Positions 35,981-48,270 of a DNA stretch of 64,000 nt are shown here, piece by piece. Source of the DNA: Silurus meridionalis (taxonomy: Eukaryota; Chordata; Actinopteri; Siluriformes; Siluridae); NCBI RefSeq assembly GCF_014805685.1, contig NC_060901.1:24291905-24355904 (forward strand), in the 5' to 3' direction. Each line of letters opens with the position of its first letter. Position 1 is the stretch's first letter. The position numbers and the translations under genes were made by a program. The notes under the pieces were generated by a model. That model was not told the DNA's origin. It saw nothing but the letters and a program-made list of their open reading frames with translations, and did not search any database.

Positions 35981-36165
35981 AGGGCGGTAGCTCAGTGGCT
36001 AAGGAAGGTCGAGGGGTTCAAGCCCCAGTATTGCCAACTGCCCCTCTTGGGCCCTCAAGCAAGGCCCTTAAACCTCTGTACTAAAGGGGGCTGTTACTCT
36101 GTGACTCTATGCTCTGACCCTAGCTTCCTAACATCTTTAGGATATTGTTAGAAAGAATTGCTGTA
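35981..36165 (+). mobile_element. tRNA-derived SINE with shortened head
   Basis: A box region GTAGCTCAGTGGCTAAGG is followed after only a few bases by the B box GGGGTTCAAGCCCC, so about 20 bases of the anticodon-arm region are deleted. The body is typical: 'attgccaactgcccctcttg', 'ggccctcaagcaaggccctt', 'gctctgaccctagcttccta' and 'ggatattg'. Confidence 0.8.
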
Positions 36166-36600
36166 AAGTTTCCTTTCCTTTTACATCCCAGATTTATTCA
36201 TAAAACTTTATTTTCACATGAATAATAAACCATTGACAAAACCAATGTACTTAATGGATAAACTGAATAAAAGCACACAGTATTCAAACAAATCTGATCA
36301 AAAAGAGAATTTACAGTGAGAGCAACCATTATGAGGGAATCGGTTTTCCAAATTATCCCTCAAATGGATGTGAACTTTGACTCATATCTGCAATAATGAA
36401 AATATAGATGCTTAGAAGTGTATAATAAAATGAAAATCTCAAACAGAAGGATTTTTTAGATAGAGAGAGACAGAGAAATAAGAAAGTGAGTTATGGGGTT
36501 TGAGAAAAAGTGTTCTTGGAGGAGTAGTGCTGATTTGTAACTGCTGGACCCTTATCAGATGAGGGTCACATCACCTTTCAACAGAGCACTGTAGGTAATG

Positions 36601-36603
<3 letters not shown>
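36166..36603. other. Non-coding DNA, no gene seen
   Basis: No coding similarity or recognised repeat. Confidence 0.45.

Positions 36604-36633
<30 letters not shown>
36604..36633. repeat. (AC)n microsatellite
   Basis: About 15 uninterrupted units. Confidence 0.95.
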
Positions 36634-36634
<1 letters not shown>

Positions 36635-36791
36635 CAGGGCAATGTCATGGATGATGGGAGGCTGGTAATGAGAAAGTACAATTCAGTCACACAGCAAGAG
36701 AGGAGCACACAGGGCATTGTAGGTATTTGTACCAGCATTGCCAACATTAGTAACATACCTGAACACCACATGCCTCCAAGTCCCCTTGTTA

Positions 36792-36924
<133 letters not shown>

Positions 36925-36971
36925 ATATTTGTTTCGGTCTTTATTATATGCAGGAATTTTGAAAAAAATAC

Positions 36972-36995
36972 AAAAAAAAAAAAAAAAAAAAAAAA
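36972..36995. repeat. Poly-A run
   Basis: About 24 A in a row. Confidence 0.9.
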
Positions 36996-37202
36996 TATAT
37001 GGTCCTTCTGGTTACTTTTAATACCTCGGTCCATTCATTAGCAAGAACGTCTGTACATTTACTCACAGAGAAATGAAATTTACACAGAGGGTTTGTACAT
37101 TTACTCAGGTGCAGGAACAGTGGACTTCATCCACTACTGATCAGTTCTTGGAATAAATATCCCACAACACCATTTTACCATTGGGTAAAATTGGTTAAAT
37201 AT

Positions 37203-37493
37203 TGTATATCTTCACCCGGTTCCCTGGTGGTCTAGTGGTCAGGATGCGGCGCTCTCACCGCTCCGGCCCGGGTTCTATCCCCGGTCAGGGAACCGATCCC
37301 AGCCATTAGGGTTGCACAAGCTAGTGCACTCTTAGCGCCGGTCCCACGCCCGGATAAATGGGGAGGGTTGTGTTAGAAAGGACATCCAGCGTAAAAACGT
37401 GCCAAATCAAACATGCGGATCATGTTTACGGATGATCCGCTGTGGCGCCCCCTAATGGGAAAAGCTGAAAGAAAGTACTGTATGTCTTCACCC
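37203..37493. repeat. Target-site duplication of the tRNA-Glu SINE
   Basis: TGTATATCTTCACCC at 37203-37217 and TGTATGTCTTCACCC at 37479-37493 match at 14 of 15 positions and flank the SINE exactly. Confidence 0.85.
37218..37478 (+). mobile_element. tRNA-Glu-derived SINE with RTE-type tail
   Basis: Bases 37221-37292 (72 nt) closely match a vertebrate tRNA-Glu: TCCCTGGTGGTCTAGTGGTC, 'ggcgctctcaccg', 'cggcccgggttctatccccg' and GTCAGGGAA. The acceptor arms still pair. About six substitutions, including one in the B box (GGTTCTATCC), separate it from a functional gene. A 140-bp body follows ('ccacgcccggataaatgggg', 'aaaggacatccagcgtaaaa'), then the tail GATGATCCGCTGTGGCGCCC. That tail is shared with the RTE-type LINE end at 15821-15865, which implies that this LINE's machinery mobilised it. 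It is a retroposon, not a working tRNA gene. Confidence 0.9.
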
Positions 37494-37620
37494 ATCTATT
37501 CAAACCTGCTTATTAACATCGCTTCCTGTGAACACTTCTGAAGCAACAATTCTCACAAACATCATCACCACAATCTCACACGTGGTTTCACACAACAGGA
37601 GTAAAAAAAAAAAAAAAGCT

Positions 37621-37713
<93 letters not shown>
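37621..37713. repeat. (GATA)n microsatellite
   Basis: About 23 GATA units, then GATG variants, preceded by a 15-base A run at about 37603-37617. Confidence 0.95.
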
Positions 37714-37715
<2 letters not shown>

Positions 37716-37847
37716 GGATGGATATTGTGCAACCTGACATTTGCAATTATATACAGTTATAATTATCCAGAAATGATACAGAAGGACAGTAGATGAATCT
37801 GATAATTCAGGATGTACATTACAGAGTGGAGCAGAACAGCATTCGGA

Positions 37848-38160
37848 TTAAGGGCAGTGTAGAGTAGAGTTCAATAGGGTGATGTTAGAAGAAAAAAAGC
37901 TGGACCTGAACCTGCTAGTTCGGGTGCAAATGTTCCTGTATCTCCTGTGGGATAGAAGGCGGTTGAACAGTTTGTGACTGGGATGTGAGGAGTCCTTGAT
38001 AATGATGATGATGATGATGATGTGTGCTCTGAACAGACATCTGCTGTGGTGAAGGTACTGCAGGTCAAGTGTCAGTGATGCGTTGAGCGTTTTTGAACAC
38101 CCGTTGCAGGGCTTTCGGTTCACACACAGGGGAGATGTCATACCACACTGTGATGGAGAT
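37848..38160 (-). mobile_element. CR1-group LINE, 3' fragment, minus strand
   Basis: The minus strand reads NASLTLDLQYLHHSRCLFRA, then a run of isoleucines, then KDSSHPSHKLFNRLLSHRRY and RNICTRTSRFRSSFF. The order matches the LINE tail 'LPSLQDLY…RCLRRA…KDPSHP…LFELLPSGRRYR…RTSR.RNSFFP'. The isoleucine run is an (ATG)n expansion (37999-38022) inside the former coding region. Further upstream coding sequence is too decayed to follow. Confidence 0.75.
37999..38022. repeat. (ATG)n microsatellite inside a LINE fragment
   Basis: About eight triplets within the former LINE coding region. Confidence 0.85.
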
Positions 38161-38521
38161 TCTGTAGTAAGGATTCTTTTAATTATTTTGGGAATTATTT
38201 TAATAAGATTTAATACTAAGATTGAAATTTTCAGGGTTTTTTTAATTGTTAATGAAAGATTCAGCATCTTGAACTTAAACAACATGTACTGTATATCCGT
38301 GGTTGAAGTTAATCACTGCTATAAAAGGTCCATGGACATGTCATTGTGTTGTGTAAGCTCTCAGTGACTGTTCGCGAGAAGATAATGGAGATAACACTTG
38401 CTCAATCTACCCACAAGTACAACACTAAAAATAAATAATTAAATCAAAAAGAGATTGAACACTTAGTTTCTTATGTCTAATCTTTTTTTAATAATGAGAA
38501 AGTGCAATCTCAGCAGTCCAG

Positions 38522-38524
<3 letters not shown>
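38161..38524. other. Non-coding DNA, no gene seen
   Basis: AT-rich, no motif. Confidence 0.4.

Positions 38525-38573
<49 letters not shown>
38525..38573. repeat. (TG)n microsatellite
   Basis: About 24 uninterrupted units. Confidence 0.95.
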
Positions 38574-38574
<1 letters not shown>

Positions 38575-40431
38575 ATTCTCAACAGCGACTGACTTCTCTT
38601 TAGTTGATTACATGAATCCATTCACAAACAAAATGTATCACCAAATCATTCAGTGCCTGCATGCAGCCCAATTATCCTTCCTGGCAGAAAAAATGGAAAA
38701 GAGGAACCGCAGCTGTGTGTACGCAAACAAGACAGACTAACAGCACTGATTAGCATGTTTGTCCTACCCTATTAGCAAAAAGCTAAACTTGGAGGTGGAT
38801 CTTGGACACATTTCCATAAAGAGCTGCAACTCGAAATTCTGACAGCTATAATGTACACATTCACAATAACCAGAACACAAGATATAAAAAAATATACAGA
38901 ATTTCTTATGCAATGATCACGAAAGTCACAGCAGGAGAGATGTTGTCATCACAGAGTTACATTACACACGCTCACACACAGCGTATCTTAATTAATATTC
39001 ATTACATCTCGGTCTGATTTAATTATATTCCCTCACCATGACAGAGCAATTGCACATTTCCTGTCCTCGCATCTCAAAATGGCTGTGAGCACCCTGATAC
39101 ATCAAGGACACACTTCAGCTACAGGCAGCATGCCATGAGAACAGGTGTTAGACTTCTTCATTTTACAGGAAAGGTCTGACACACCTCACGACACCCCGAC
39201 ACTGAAGTCTGCTACGTACCTGAAAGGGAGAAGTTATGCACTGCATCTGTCTTTCATGTAGAAGGATATTTTTAAAGGGACTGAACAGTGACGGATGTTT
39301 CCATAATGAAGCCAACTTCTATTAAAGACCACTCGTCTATCAAAAAGTATCCACAGTTCACAGAATACAACAGTAACAAGGGTGATTATAAAGTCATAAA
39401 GTAAAAGGTACCTGTCCTCAGGTTCAGCAGTGTTCTGGGAAGTGCAGAAGTCTGTAGCAAATTCATAGCATGAATAAAATGAATTTTAAAAAATGCACAC
39501 AAGTTTGCATAATTTACTTCAAAGAATATTTAAAATTGAGTTCTTTTTTAACCACTTATGAGGTGATTTTCCCACAAGAGCAATAGCTGAAACATTCCTA
39601 ATACAAAAATGCAATATTTTCTAAATACAACAAAGCAAAATGATGCACAAAATAAAAAAAAATTATAGATTTTTAATGGCAAGTTTGTTAAACATGCCAT
39701 TTTTATTAGTTGTTTGTTTTTTTATATTACTTTAAAGATATAAATCTGTCAATCAGACACTACGGGCGAACCTTTTTTGTGTTTTGGATGAAATTACAAT
39801 ATCCGTGTCATGTACTGGGATTGATTTTGTATTTCTTCTCTCCATTGAATGCCTCCCTTTGGGAATCTATATCACCAGATATCACTAGAATACTGTTTTA
39901 AAAGATTCGATTCCAGCTTTAAAAAAAGGAGACAAAGAATTGTGCTTGTATTACATTTAAAGTGCAAGAATGAGAAATACAACATGGCAGAATCAGGCAA
40001 TTCTTAACCATAAAAATAAAATTGGTAAAAATGTTTTAACTCATTAAGCCATTCTGAGTTCAGAAAAACGTGTTTAAATTGGCATTTTCTAGTCCAGCGT
40101 GTGCTCTCATAGAGGTGAGATCAGCTTTTAGCGGATGGGAGATCTTGTATTAGTGCATAGGCATGTCATAAAAAAGTGGGAGGTGTGTGCCAAGTGGTCG
40201 AGGTTCTGCTGTTAGTGCCTACACTTAAAGTACAGGATCTCATTATAACGAATATTCGGAGAAACGTAATGCAACGGCGCGGGTCACATCCTGTTCATTT
40301 ATATAAAACTAAATCGCCCGGGTTTTTTTGACAGAATTCCCGCATGGAATCCTTCGATTTCTGTTTTTTTTAAGCCGAATCTTCAAACTTGTTCATCTCA
40401 TCCCTGTGTACCAGCGTGAGCATGCAGCCAT
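38574..40431. other. Non-coding DNA, no gene seen
   Basis: No coding similarity and no clear repeat. 40240-40370 is richer in CpG than its surroundings ('ggagaaacgtaatgcaacgg', 'cgcgggtcac', 'aaatcgcccggg'). Confidence 0.45.
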
Positions 40432-40445
40432 GTTGCCATGGCAAC
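40432..40445. promoter_or_regulatory. Perfect palindromic X-box (RFX-type site)
   Basis: GTTGCCATGGCAAC is a 14-base perfect palindrome and matches the consensus GTNRCC-N(0-3)-RGYAAC bound by RFX transcription factors. It lies about 60-190 bp right of a small CpG-richer patch. A motif match does not show binding. No coding exon is visible next to it. Confidence 0.5.
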
Positions 40446-40552
40446 TGCTCCTTTCTAGTTCATCTGACCCTCCTCTTTCTGCAAACTGAACAGAATTTTC
40501 ACCTTTATTATCATCATGCTCGCTCAACATCACAGAACTAAGGAGTTCAAAG

Positions 40553-40558
<6 letters not shown>

Positions 40559-40603
<45 letters not shown>
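40559..40603. repeat. (AC)n microsatellite
   Basis: About 22 uninterrupted units. Confidence 0.95.
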
Positions 40604-40605
<2 letters not shown>

Positions 40606-40850
40606 AAGTACACCAATTATACCCTTATCATGCTGGCCCATTTTTTTCATATAGCTTAGTGAGGTTTGCATACAAGCCACATTGGAAACCTTCTCATAAA
40701 TCAGTCAATAAACACAGCAGGAAAAGAAATAGAGAATTTCAGCATTAATCAGACAGAGATGAACCTGGAAAATGGAATGAAACAGCCTCATCCCTTCATT
40801 TTCACACCAATCATTAAATACACTTAAATTTAACTACAAGCACAACATTG

Positions 40851-40858
<8 letters not shown>

Positions 40859-40882
<24 letters not shown>
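40859..40882. repeat. (GT)n microsatellite
   Basis: About 12 units. Confidence 0.9.
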
Positions 40883-40978
40883 AACAGCATGCTCCCCTGA
40901 CATTATGGCTAATATAAGGCCAAAAAAAGCAGCATCACCTTAAAAGCAACCCACATCCATGTGTACTTGTGTGTATAC

Positions 40979-41017
<39 letters not shown>
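40979..41017. repeat. (GT)n microsatellite
   Basis: About 19 units. Confidence 0.95.
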
Positions 41018-41020
<3 letters not shown>

Positions 41021-41170
41021 CTTCTGTCAATCACATCACAGCAAAACGAACCAATCACACGGTGACTCTGAGCTCATGTATGTGGAAGAGGGTAGAATGC
41101 TTTCTTCCGTGTGTGTTATGCTGCTGGCAAAAATGTAATAGAGGTTTTTGATTAGGTTTAGATTTATATT

Positions 41171-41173
41171 TGT

Positions 41174-41209
<36 letters not shown>
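41171..41209. repeat. (TG)n microsatellite
   Basis: About 19 units with one A interruption. Confidence 0.95.
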
Positions 41210-41212
<3 letters not shown>

Positions 41213-41620
41213 CCTATCTGTAAAATATTTTTATAGATAACGAAATCATTTGTTTGTAAATGAGCAAATGTTATATGGACAATTGTTACACCACTTAAAG
41301 AAAACACTGAAGTGTGGATCAGTAAAATCTGCATTAAACCCTGCTTTAATACTCAGTGTGATGTGTCTGATAGTATTTTGGAAAATATGAAGTATTTACA
41401 GTAGATCTCTGAATGTTAATAAAGGGAGAGAAGATCGTAATAAACTCTTATTTCTCAACTGCAGTTTATTACACAAATATAAGGTCACATTTACAAAAAT
41501 AGGGCACGTAAAATCATTTTTAACTAAAAAGCCATTTTCTGTGAGTCATTACATGAACAATCTTTCAATACTCTTTCTCTTGCTGTAGAGGTCAGTACTG
41601 AATCCTAAAACCAAGCCTAA
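41210..41620. other. Non-coding DNA, no gene seen
   Basis: No coding similarity. Confidence 0.45.
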
Positions 41621-41752
41621 CACTGACTACACCAAACACTGACTACACCAAACACTGACTACACCAAACACTGACTACACCAAACACTGACCACACCAAA
41701 CACTGACTACACCAAACACTGACTACACCAAACACTGACTACACCAAACACA
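41621..41752. repeat. 16-bp minisatellite, 8.25 units
   Basis: The unit CACTGACTACACCAAA repeats head to tail from 41621. Only the fifth unit (41685) differs, by one base (GACC for GACT). The near-perfect identity indicates recent expansion. Confidence 0.95.
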
Positions 41753-41874
41753 AATAAATGTTTTTATGCTTTCAGTTTGAGGGGGAAAAGTGTGTGTACA
41801 TGCTGGAATCCAGTAAATCTTCTTAAATCATTCCTCTATCTGTGATCATCCCTTAAAGATATCCCTTCTATACA

Positions 41875-41875
<1 letters not shown>

Positions 41876-41909
<34 letters not shown>
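41876..41909. repeat. (CT)n microsatellite
   Basis: About 17 units. Confidence 0.95.
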
Positions 41910-41910
<1 letters not shown>

Positions 41911-41991
41911 ACAGACACACACAAAGATGTGATGATTCATTTTAATCACTTGGCTTGAAATCGGATTTTGACAGAAAAGCCACTGCCATTA

Positions 41992-42031
<40 letters not shown>
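41992..42031. repeat. (GT)n microsatellite
   Basis: About 20 units with one GC interruption. Confidence 0.95.
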
Positions 42032-42035
<4 letters not shown>

Positions 42036-42416
42036 CTCAATATATTGTATATTTGAGTATCAAAAACACTGATAAATCTTCCTGTATTTGGGTGACTGAC
42101 CTCAGATTAGTATTTTCTGTGTACGTGTTTCAGTCTAATCTCGTGTACACATCATGTACGCATAATATACACGGTACTGATCTGATTGGATGGCAAAAGA
42201 AAAAAAGGGTGGGTTCAGATATTGGAGTTAAAAACTACTGGATATCAGATCATATCAAACGTGGAAAAGAGTGAGATTAGATTAGAAAAAGGCGTATTTT
42301 GAAACTAAAAGTTTATCAATAGTTTTTGATGTAGTGTTTTAGTTCAAGCATGTCATCAGATAAATATCGGATTTGGGCTGATACGCTGAAGGTTATGGTC
42401 TCGGTATTGATATATA
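42032..42416. other. Non-coding DNA, no gene seen
   Basis: The open frame running out of the GT tract is an artefact. No motif. Confidence 0.45.
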
Positions 42417-42666
42417 CAGGGTGGGCCATGGAAAAGTAGCCCAACTCTAATGCCGGCGCCACCACTTTATTACCACTTTATTACTTTTTACACTTAATCA
42501 GTGTAAAGCTGCTTCTAGACAATGTTTATTGATAAATTGATTTTAGACAATGTTCATTGATAAAAGCGCTATACAAATAACAAATAAAAATTAATTGAAT
42601 TACACTTGTTTGTTCATCTTGTCATACTGTCACCGAAGGAAGGCTACTTTTTCATGACCCACCCTG
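42417..42666. mobile_element. mariner-like MITE with TA duplication, carrying a nested repeat
   Basis: Terminal repeats of 25 bp (23 matches) begin CAGGGTGGGCCATGGAAAAG, and both ends abut TA (42415-42416, 42667-42668). CAGGGTGGGCCA ends are known from mariner-type elements. The 250-bp interior contains 'agtgtaaagctgcttctaga' and 'aaaagcgctatacaaata' (42490-42600), the 3' tail of the repeat also seen at 8992, partly doubled (CAATGTTTATTGATAAA / CAATGTTCATTGATAAA). Confidence 0.85.
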
Positions 42667-43812
<1,146 letters not shown>

Positions 43813-44014
43813 ACTGGCACACACTCACATACACAAACAGTTCTGTCACTTTATAGAACTCATTAAAGCAATCACCACCGCCATTATAAGATATCAATCT
43901 GATTTGGATCAGTCTCACAGAGTTCCCACTTGAAACCAGTGTTGCTGTTTACACAAAATTAATTTTGAAAAGGAAAAAAAAAAAGAAGAAATCTGTCTGA
44001 AAGACCAACAGAGC

Positions 44015-44205
44015 ATCTAGAAAGTTTTCATAGCACTTCCACATTTTATGTTACAGCTTCATTCCAAAATGGATTCATCATTTTCCTCAAAATTCTACAA
44101 ATACTCCATTGTGACATTGTTTTTACAAGATTTTTCAGGAAAATTATGAATTCAATCCATTCTGGAATAAAGCTGTAACATACTGTAAATACGTTCTGGA
44201 TGCAC
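44015..44205. mobile_element. Tc1/mariner-like palindromic MITE
   Basis: Inner inverted repeats at 44049-44075 and 44154-44180 (27 bp, two mismatches, TGTTACAGCTTCATTCCAAA) and outer words 'gagcatctagaaag…cacttcc' / 'tacgttctggatgcac' match the ends of a common fish Tc1 element. The interior 'cctcaaaattctaca…tccattgtgacattg' fits the same family. No transposase. Confidence 0.75.
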
Positions 44206-44339
44206 TTTATTTAAGACTTGTATTTGACTGTATTCGAATGTAGTTAATGTTAATTACACAAGCAGAAGCTACACTCAAATGGTAACTTATTTGAGGAAGC
44301 TATGTAGAGAACTTCAGTCGATATAATGAACACATGAGT

Positions 44340-44730
44340 GTTGTCATCTATAGACTAGAATCATTCTTTAGCTTATTCAGTCAATCACGTGTCATCAGCA
44401 TAAAAAGCATCAGAATAGGAAGAGAATGTGATCTCACTCTGATCTGGCATGGCTGAGTGCACCAGACGGGCTGGTTTGAGTATTCCAGAAACCGCTGATC
44501 TGGGATTTCCATACATCCCTCTCACACAACACTCAAGTTTACACAGAAGTCCTGCAGGTGATAAGAAATATCAGAGGAGAATGAAATCACACAAATAATA
44601 AATCTTTACCACTATGGTGAGCAGGAAAGCATCTCACAACACACAACGCTCGTTTGGTGGAAAGGCGACAACAGTAAAAGATTGCTTTGAGTTCCACCAC
44701 TTTTGGCCGAGGTGCACCCAGTCAAATATT
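44340..44730 (+). mobile_element. Tc1/mariner-type transposon (second family), 5' part
   Basis: Contains 'gagaatgtgatctcactctg', 'caccagacgggctggtttga', 'gtattccagaaaccgctgat', 'actatggtgagcaggaaagc' and 'atctcacaacacacaacgct', ending near 'gagttccaccacttttggcc'. These are in the same order as the transposase 5' half of the family at 6690 and 53340. Frames are broken by several stops and indels. Confidence 0.75.
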
Positions 44731-45029
44731 CAACACATTTTCTGTTATCTTATTAGCATCTTGACAATTAGAATTTCTAATCAGTTTCAATCATATTATG
44801 GCATTCATTTCATTTCATATCCAATTTACAATAGCACATAACAAAGCAGGTGACTTGAACATGAGCGAGTTTGAGTCATGTCACATGTTAGCTAATGAGT
44901 AACTTTCATCACACAATGATGACAAAATTATCACAGGAAATCTGGTCTTTAGAGCACAATCACAACTCACCCCTAATGGGGCTCCAAAACACACTTTGCC
45001 TCGAAACGTAATCGTTAGTAAGTAATAGA
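44731..45029. other. Non-coding DNA, no gene seen
   Basis: Nothing recognised. Confidence 0.4.
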
Positions 45030-45600
45030 TATGTCAAGTCAAGTTTATTTCTATAGCGCTTTTCACAACAGACATTGTCTCAAAGCAGCTTTACAGAAAT
45101 CAACAGTGAAGGTGAATGGTGTGTGTTTATCCCTGATGAGCAGCCGTGGCGACTGTGGCAAGGAAAAACTCCCTTAGATGTAATGAGGAAGAAACCTTGA
45201 GAGGAACCAGACTCAAAAGGGAAACCCATCCTCATTTGGGTGACATCAAGAGTGTGATTATAAATCTTTCAACAGTACAAAACACTGGAGAGTGAGAACT
45301 AACATGAGTACTGGAGTGTAAGATTATAAGTAAATGTTCTTTCTACAGTCTTTGGTATAAAAGTAGGAGCTACTGAGCTCAACATTTGTGATCATCACAG
45401 ATCCAGCATCAGCTTCTCCATGCCAGAGCCTTTAAACACTCCCGGAGGTCGAATGTCAAAACTCCACACATGTAGTGGGATCCAATTGGCACTGGTACGT
45501 CTCTAGATGGTTCCGGATGTTTGCGAGTTCGCCATCTACTTCTTTAAAGTCCATAATCTTCATGAGGTGGGACGTGACTGGAGCTGGCCATATGATGACT
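45030..45600 (-). repeat. Long unclassified fish repeat, best copy
   Basis: Left end 'caagtcaagtttatttctat', AGCGCTTTTCACAACAGACA, 'ttgtctcaaagcagctttac', then 'gactgtggcaaggaaaaact', 'gaggaagaaaccttgagagg', 'aaccagactcaaaagggaaa', 'agtactggagtgtaagatta' and 'aacactcccggaggtcgaat', then 'cgtctctagatggttccgga'. It is related to 13672 and 16126. Orientation is set by placing the A-rich 3' tail at its left end on the minus strand. Confidence 0.65.
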
Positions 45601-46900
45601 CGTTACACTATTAAGACAATGTACTTTATCCTGCCTTAACACAATCTTATAGAGCACATAATAATGTCTGTTTCTGCCAGTCGGGTAAATAGAAATAAGT
45701 TGGTGTCTGGAACAGAAAGGCAGGAATCTGCATAAGGTTGAATATACAGAGCATATATTGTAAATGTTAAATACAAATTAATTATGCCACTGTTGTAAAA
45801 TAAATCGAACCATGCCAAAATCTGTGACATAGATTCCTTAAAATAACATAAAGAAATGTAGGGTGAGCTAAATTGTTTAACCCACATTATTCTTTTCTTC
45901 CTGCAAGGCAAATCCCAGGGTTATAATAACACGCTCGTTCTAACACGTGATCGCTGGTATAAAATTGTCACAATGGTACTCTTTAAAAAAAACATTTTTA
46001 TTTTATTACTTCAGGACGCATTTTCGTAGATTTTTTCCCGTTTATATTATAATGCTGTTATAATGTAAACACAAACAGATAAAAATGTGTCGGGCCTCTT
46101 TAGGGTTTAAGAGCAATAAATCTTCAGCAGGTGCCGTTATAGGGCTGTCACTTTATTAAAATATTGAATTGTAATTAATCGAAAGATTATCTGTTCTAAA
46201 TGTACCTTAAATTAACACTAAGTTTTTAATACTCAACATGGACATGGAGAAATATAGATGCTTTATGCAAACGTATGCTTATTATTAGTGAAACCAAACT
46301 CAACATACAGCATGAAGACAAAATGAAGACATCTTGTGTTTACAAAAAAGGCATGAAAGTTACTTTCAAAAAGAAAATGCATTGCCAATGAATATACTTC
46401 ATGTATTTATGCTACAACCCGTGTTTAATGCTTGCCATTTTAGCACACAACTGCTGCAGAATCAAATGCCAACCACTTATTCTGATTTAAAAATTAAGAT
46501 TTAGAGTTAATGAGTTGAGCCATTAAAGAAATTATGATTAAAAGTCCATAATTTGAAGATTTTAAACCGCATGCTTAAACAAGACCACTTATACCAACCT
46601 TATAATCTTTACAGAAGGCAAAACATAGACAGAATTTGTATAAACAAACTAAAGAATTAAACATATAATTAGCATGCGTTGTCTCTAATATAAATGACAT
46701 CACACACATTTAAAAAAAAGTTCATGCTCTATTTTAGATGCTAGAAGTAGTTAATGATTGAAACCAGAGTCAATTTTAACGCATTTGGTTTTGAGTTTGC
46801 GTTTTGCTAGTAATTTTCTCGTGAACTTCTAAATGTGACTGTGTTTTCGCATGGTTTAGAAGTTGGTGATTATGCCATTAACGGGTAAAAGCCATTTTGT
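45601..46900. other. AT-rich non-coding DNA, no gene seen
   Basis: The minus-strand frame at 45636-45911 has no motif. No clear repeat. Confidence 0.5.
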
Positions 46901-46910
46901 CTTTCCTTGT

Positions 46911-46969
46911 CCAAGAACGGCTGCTCCATCAGCCAAATGCTGACCACAGATTGGAAATAATGACAGACT
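46911..46969 (+). repeat. 59-bp block paired with 20708-20766
   Basis: Aligns without gaps at 47 of 59 positions with 20708-20766, including TGACCACAGA in full. No repeat family recognised. Confidence 0.65.
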
Positions 46970-47427
46970 GCCGGAGCCAAACTTTTTCAGGAACAGGACT
47001 GAGGATGAAGTTTTCTTATGTGAATTACAGTGTCTGAAAGGATTCTACAGAAAAGCAGTGAAATCTGTTAACCTGGAGGGTGTAATTCAATCAAATCTAC
47101 ATGGAACTGCCTGTGGTTTATTAAGCCTAGTAAATTCTCTTGGATCAAGCCAGGCAGTGGTACATGGCTCTGAGCCTGAGCTTCTCTTCAGTGAACAAAG
47201 TGTCTCAGTGAGGACACTCGAGACCAGGTGGATGTCTATCTATGGACACGTATCAGAGTGACAAGACCATCTGTTCTGCTATTGAGACAAGGGGGCGGTG
47301 GCTGGTGGGGGGTGTTACTTGAGCGATGTCTTCATTTGTGTAATCGTCTTTGGAAAAAACAGATGATATTTTGAATAAAGCGTTGCATAAATATTCACTG
47401 TTCAAATACAAGCCTTAATTTAAATAA
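46970..47427. other. Non-coding DNA, no gene seen
   Basis: The frame at 47058-47261 has no known motif. A G-rich run occurs at 47290-47314. Confidence 0.45.
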
Positions 47428-48270
47428 TGGTTGGGACGCTGCTTAATAACGCAGAATTAAAAACAGAATGCAATGATTTTTAAATCTCATGAACCGTTAT
47501 TTTATTCACAACAGAACACAGAACACATATCAAATGTTTAGACTGTGAAAATGAACCTTTTTCAGGACATTCATTAATGAAATATGTTAAGGTCATTTTC
47601 AACGTTCTGGCTGCAACACGCCTCAGAAAAGGTGACGGGGCAACAAAAAGGCTGGAAAATAAGTGTTAAGAAAAAGAAACAACTAGAGGATAATTTTGCT
47701 TTGGTTGAATGGCAGCAGATCATTAACATGATCATTAACTTGACTTGATTGGGAAAAATAAGTATATCTTAGAGTGACAAAGTTTCTCAGAAGTAAAGAT
47801 GGCTAGAGGTTCATCAATATGTAAAATATTAACTGTCTACAAATTTTGGAAATTTTCAGAATCATGTTTCAGAATCAATATTGCATGGTTCTTCAGGCCC
47901 TCAGGTGGCACTGAATGAAACACAAGCATGATTCTGTATCGGAAATCAATGCATGGGCTTAGAAACACCTCCAGAAATCATTATTTGTGAACACAGTTTG
48001 CTGTTAATCCATAAATGCTGGTTAAAGCTTTGTCATGCAAAGAAGAAGCCAGATCCAGAAACGTCTTCTCTGAGGCAAAGGTCATTTATATTATAGTGAG
48101 GAAAAGTAGCAAACTTTTCTGTGGTCAGACGAATCAAAATGTTCAATTCTTTTTAGAAACATGGATGTTGCATCCTCCAGACTAAAGAGGAGAAGGACCA
48201 TCTGTCCTATTATGAGCGCTTCCCACACACAATAATGAAGCTGCTGTGAGTGAAGATTTGCTGGTTCTTA
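47428..48270 (+). mobile_element. Tc1/mariner-type transposon (first family), 5' part
   Basis: Starts with the terminal repeat 'ggttgggacgctgcttaata' and the AT-rich 5' region ('acagaatgcaatgatttttaaatctcat'). The transposase region follows: 'tctcagaagtaaagatggct' (start of the gene), 'ggcccTcaggtggcactgaa', 'ttctgtggtcagacgaatca' (encoding LWSDESN, which carries the catalytic aspartate block) and 'cagactaaagaggagaagga'. Large parts of the DNA-binding domain are deleted and the frames are broken. The 3' half is absent here but the fragment at 6190 has it. Confidence 0.8.

Noticed and set aside
37221..37292. Functional tRNA-Glu gene
   Set aside because: Several substitutions include the B box, and it continues directly into a SINE body with LINE-type tail and is flanked by a target duplication.
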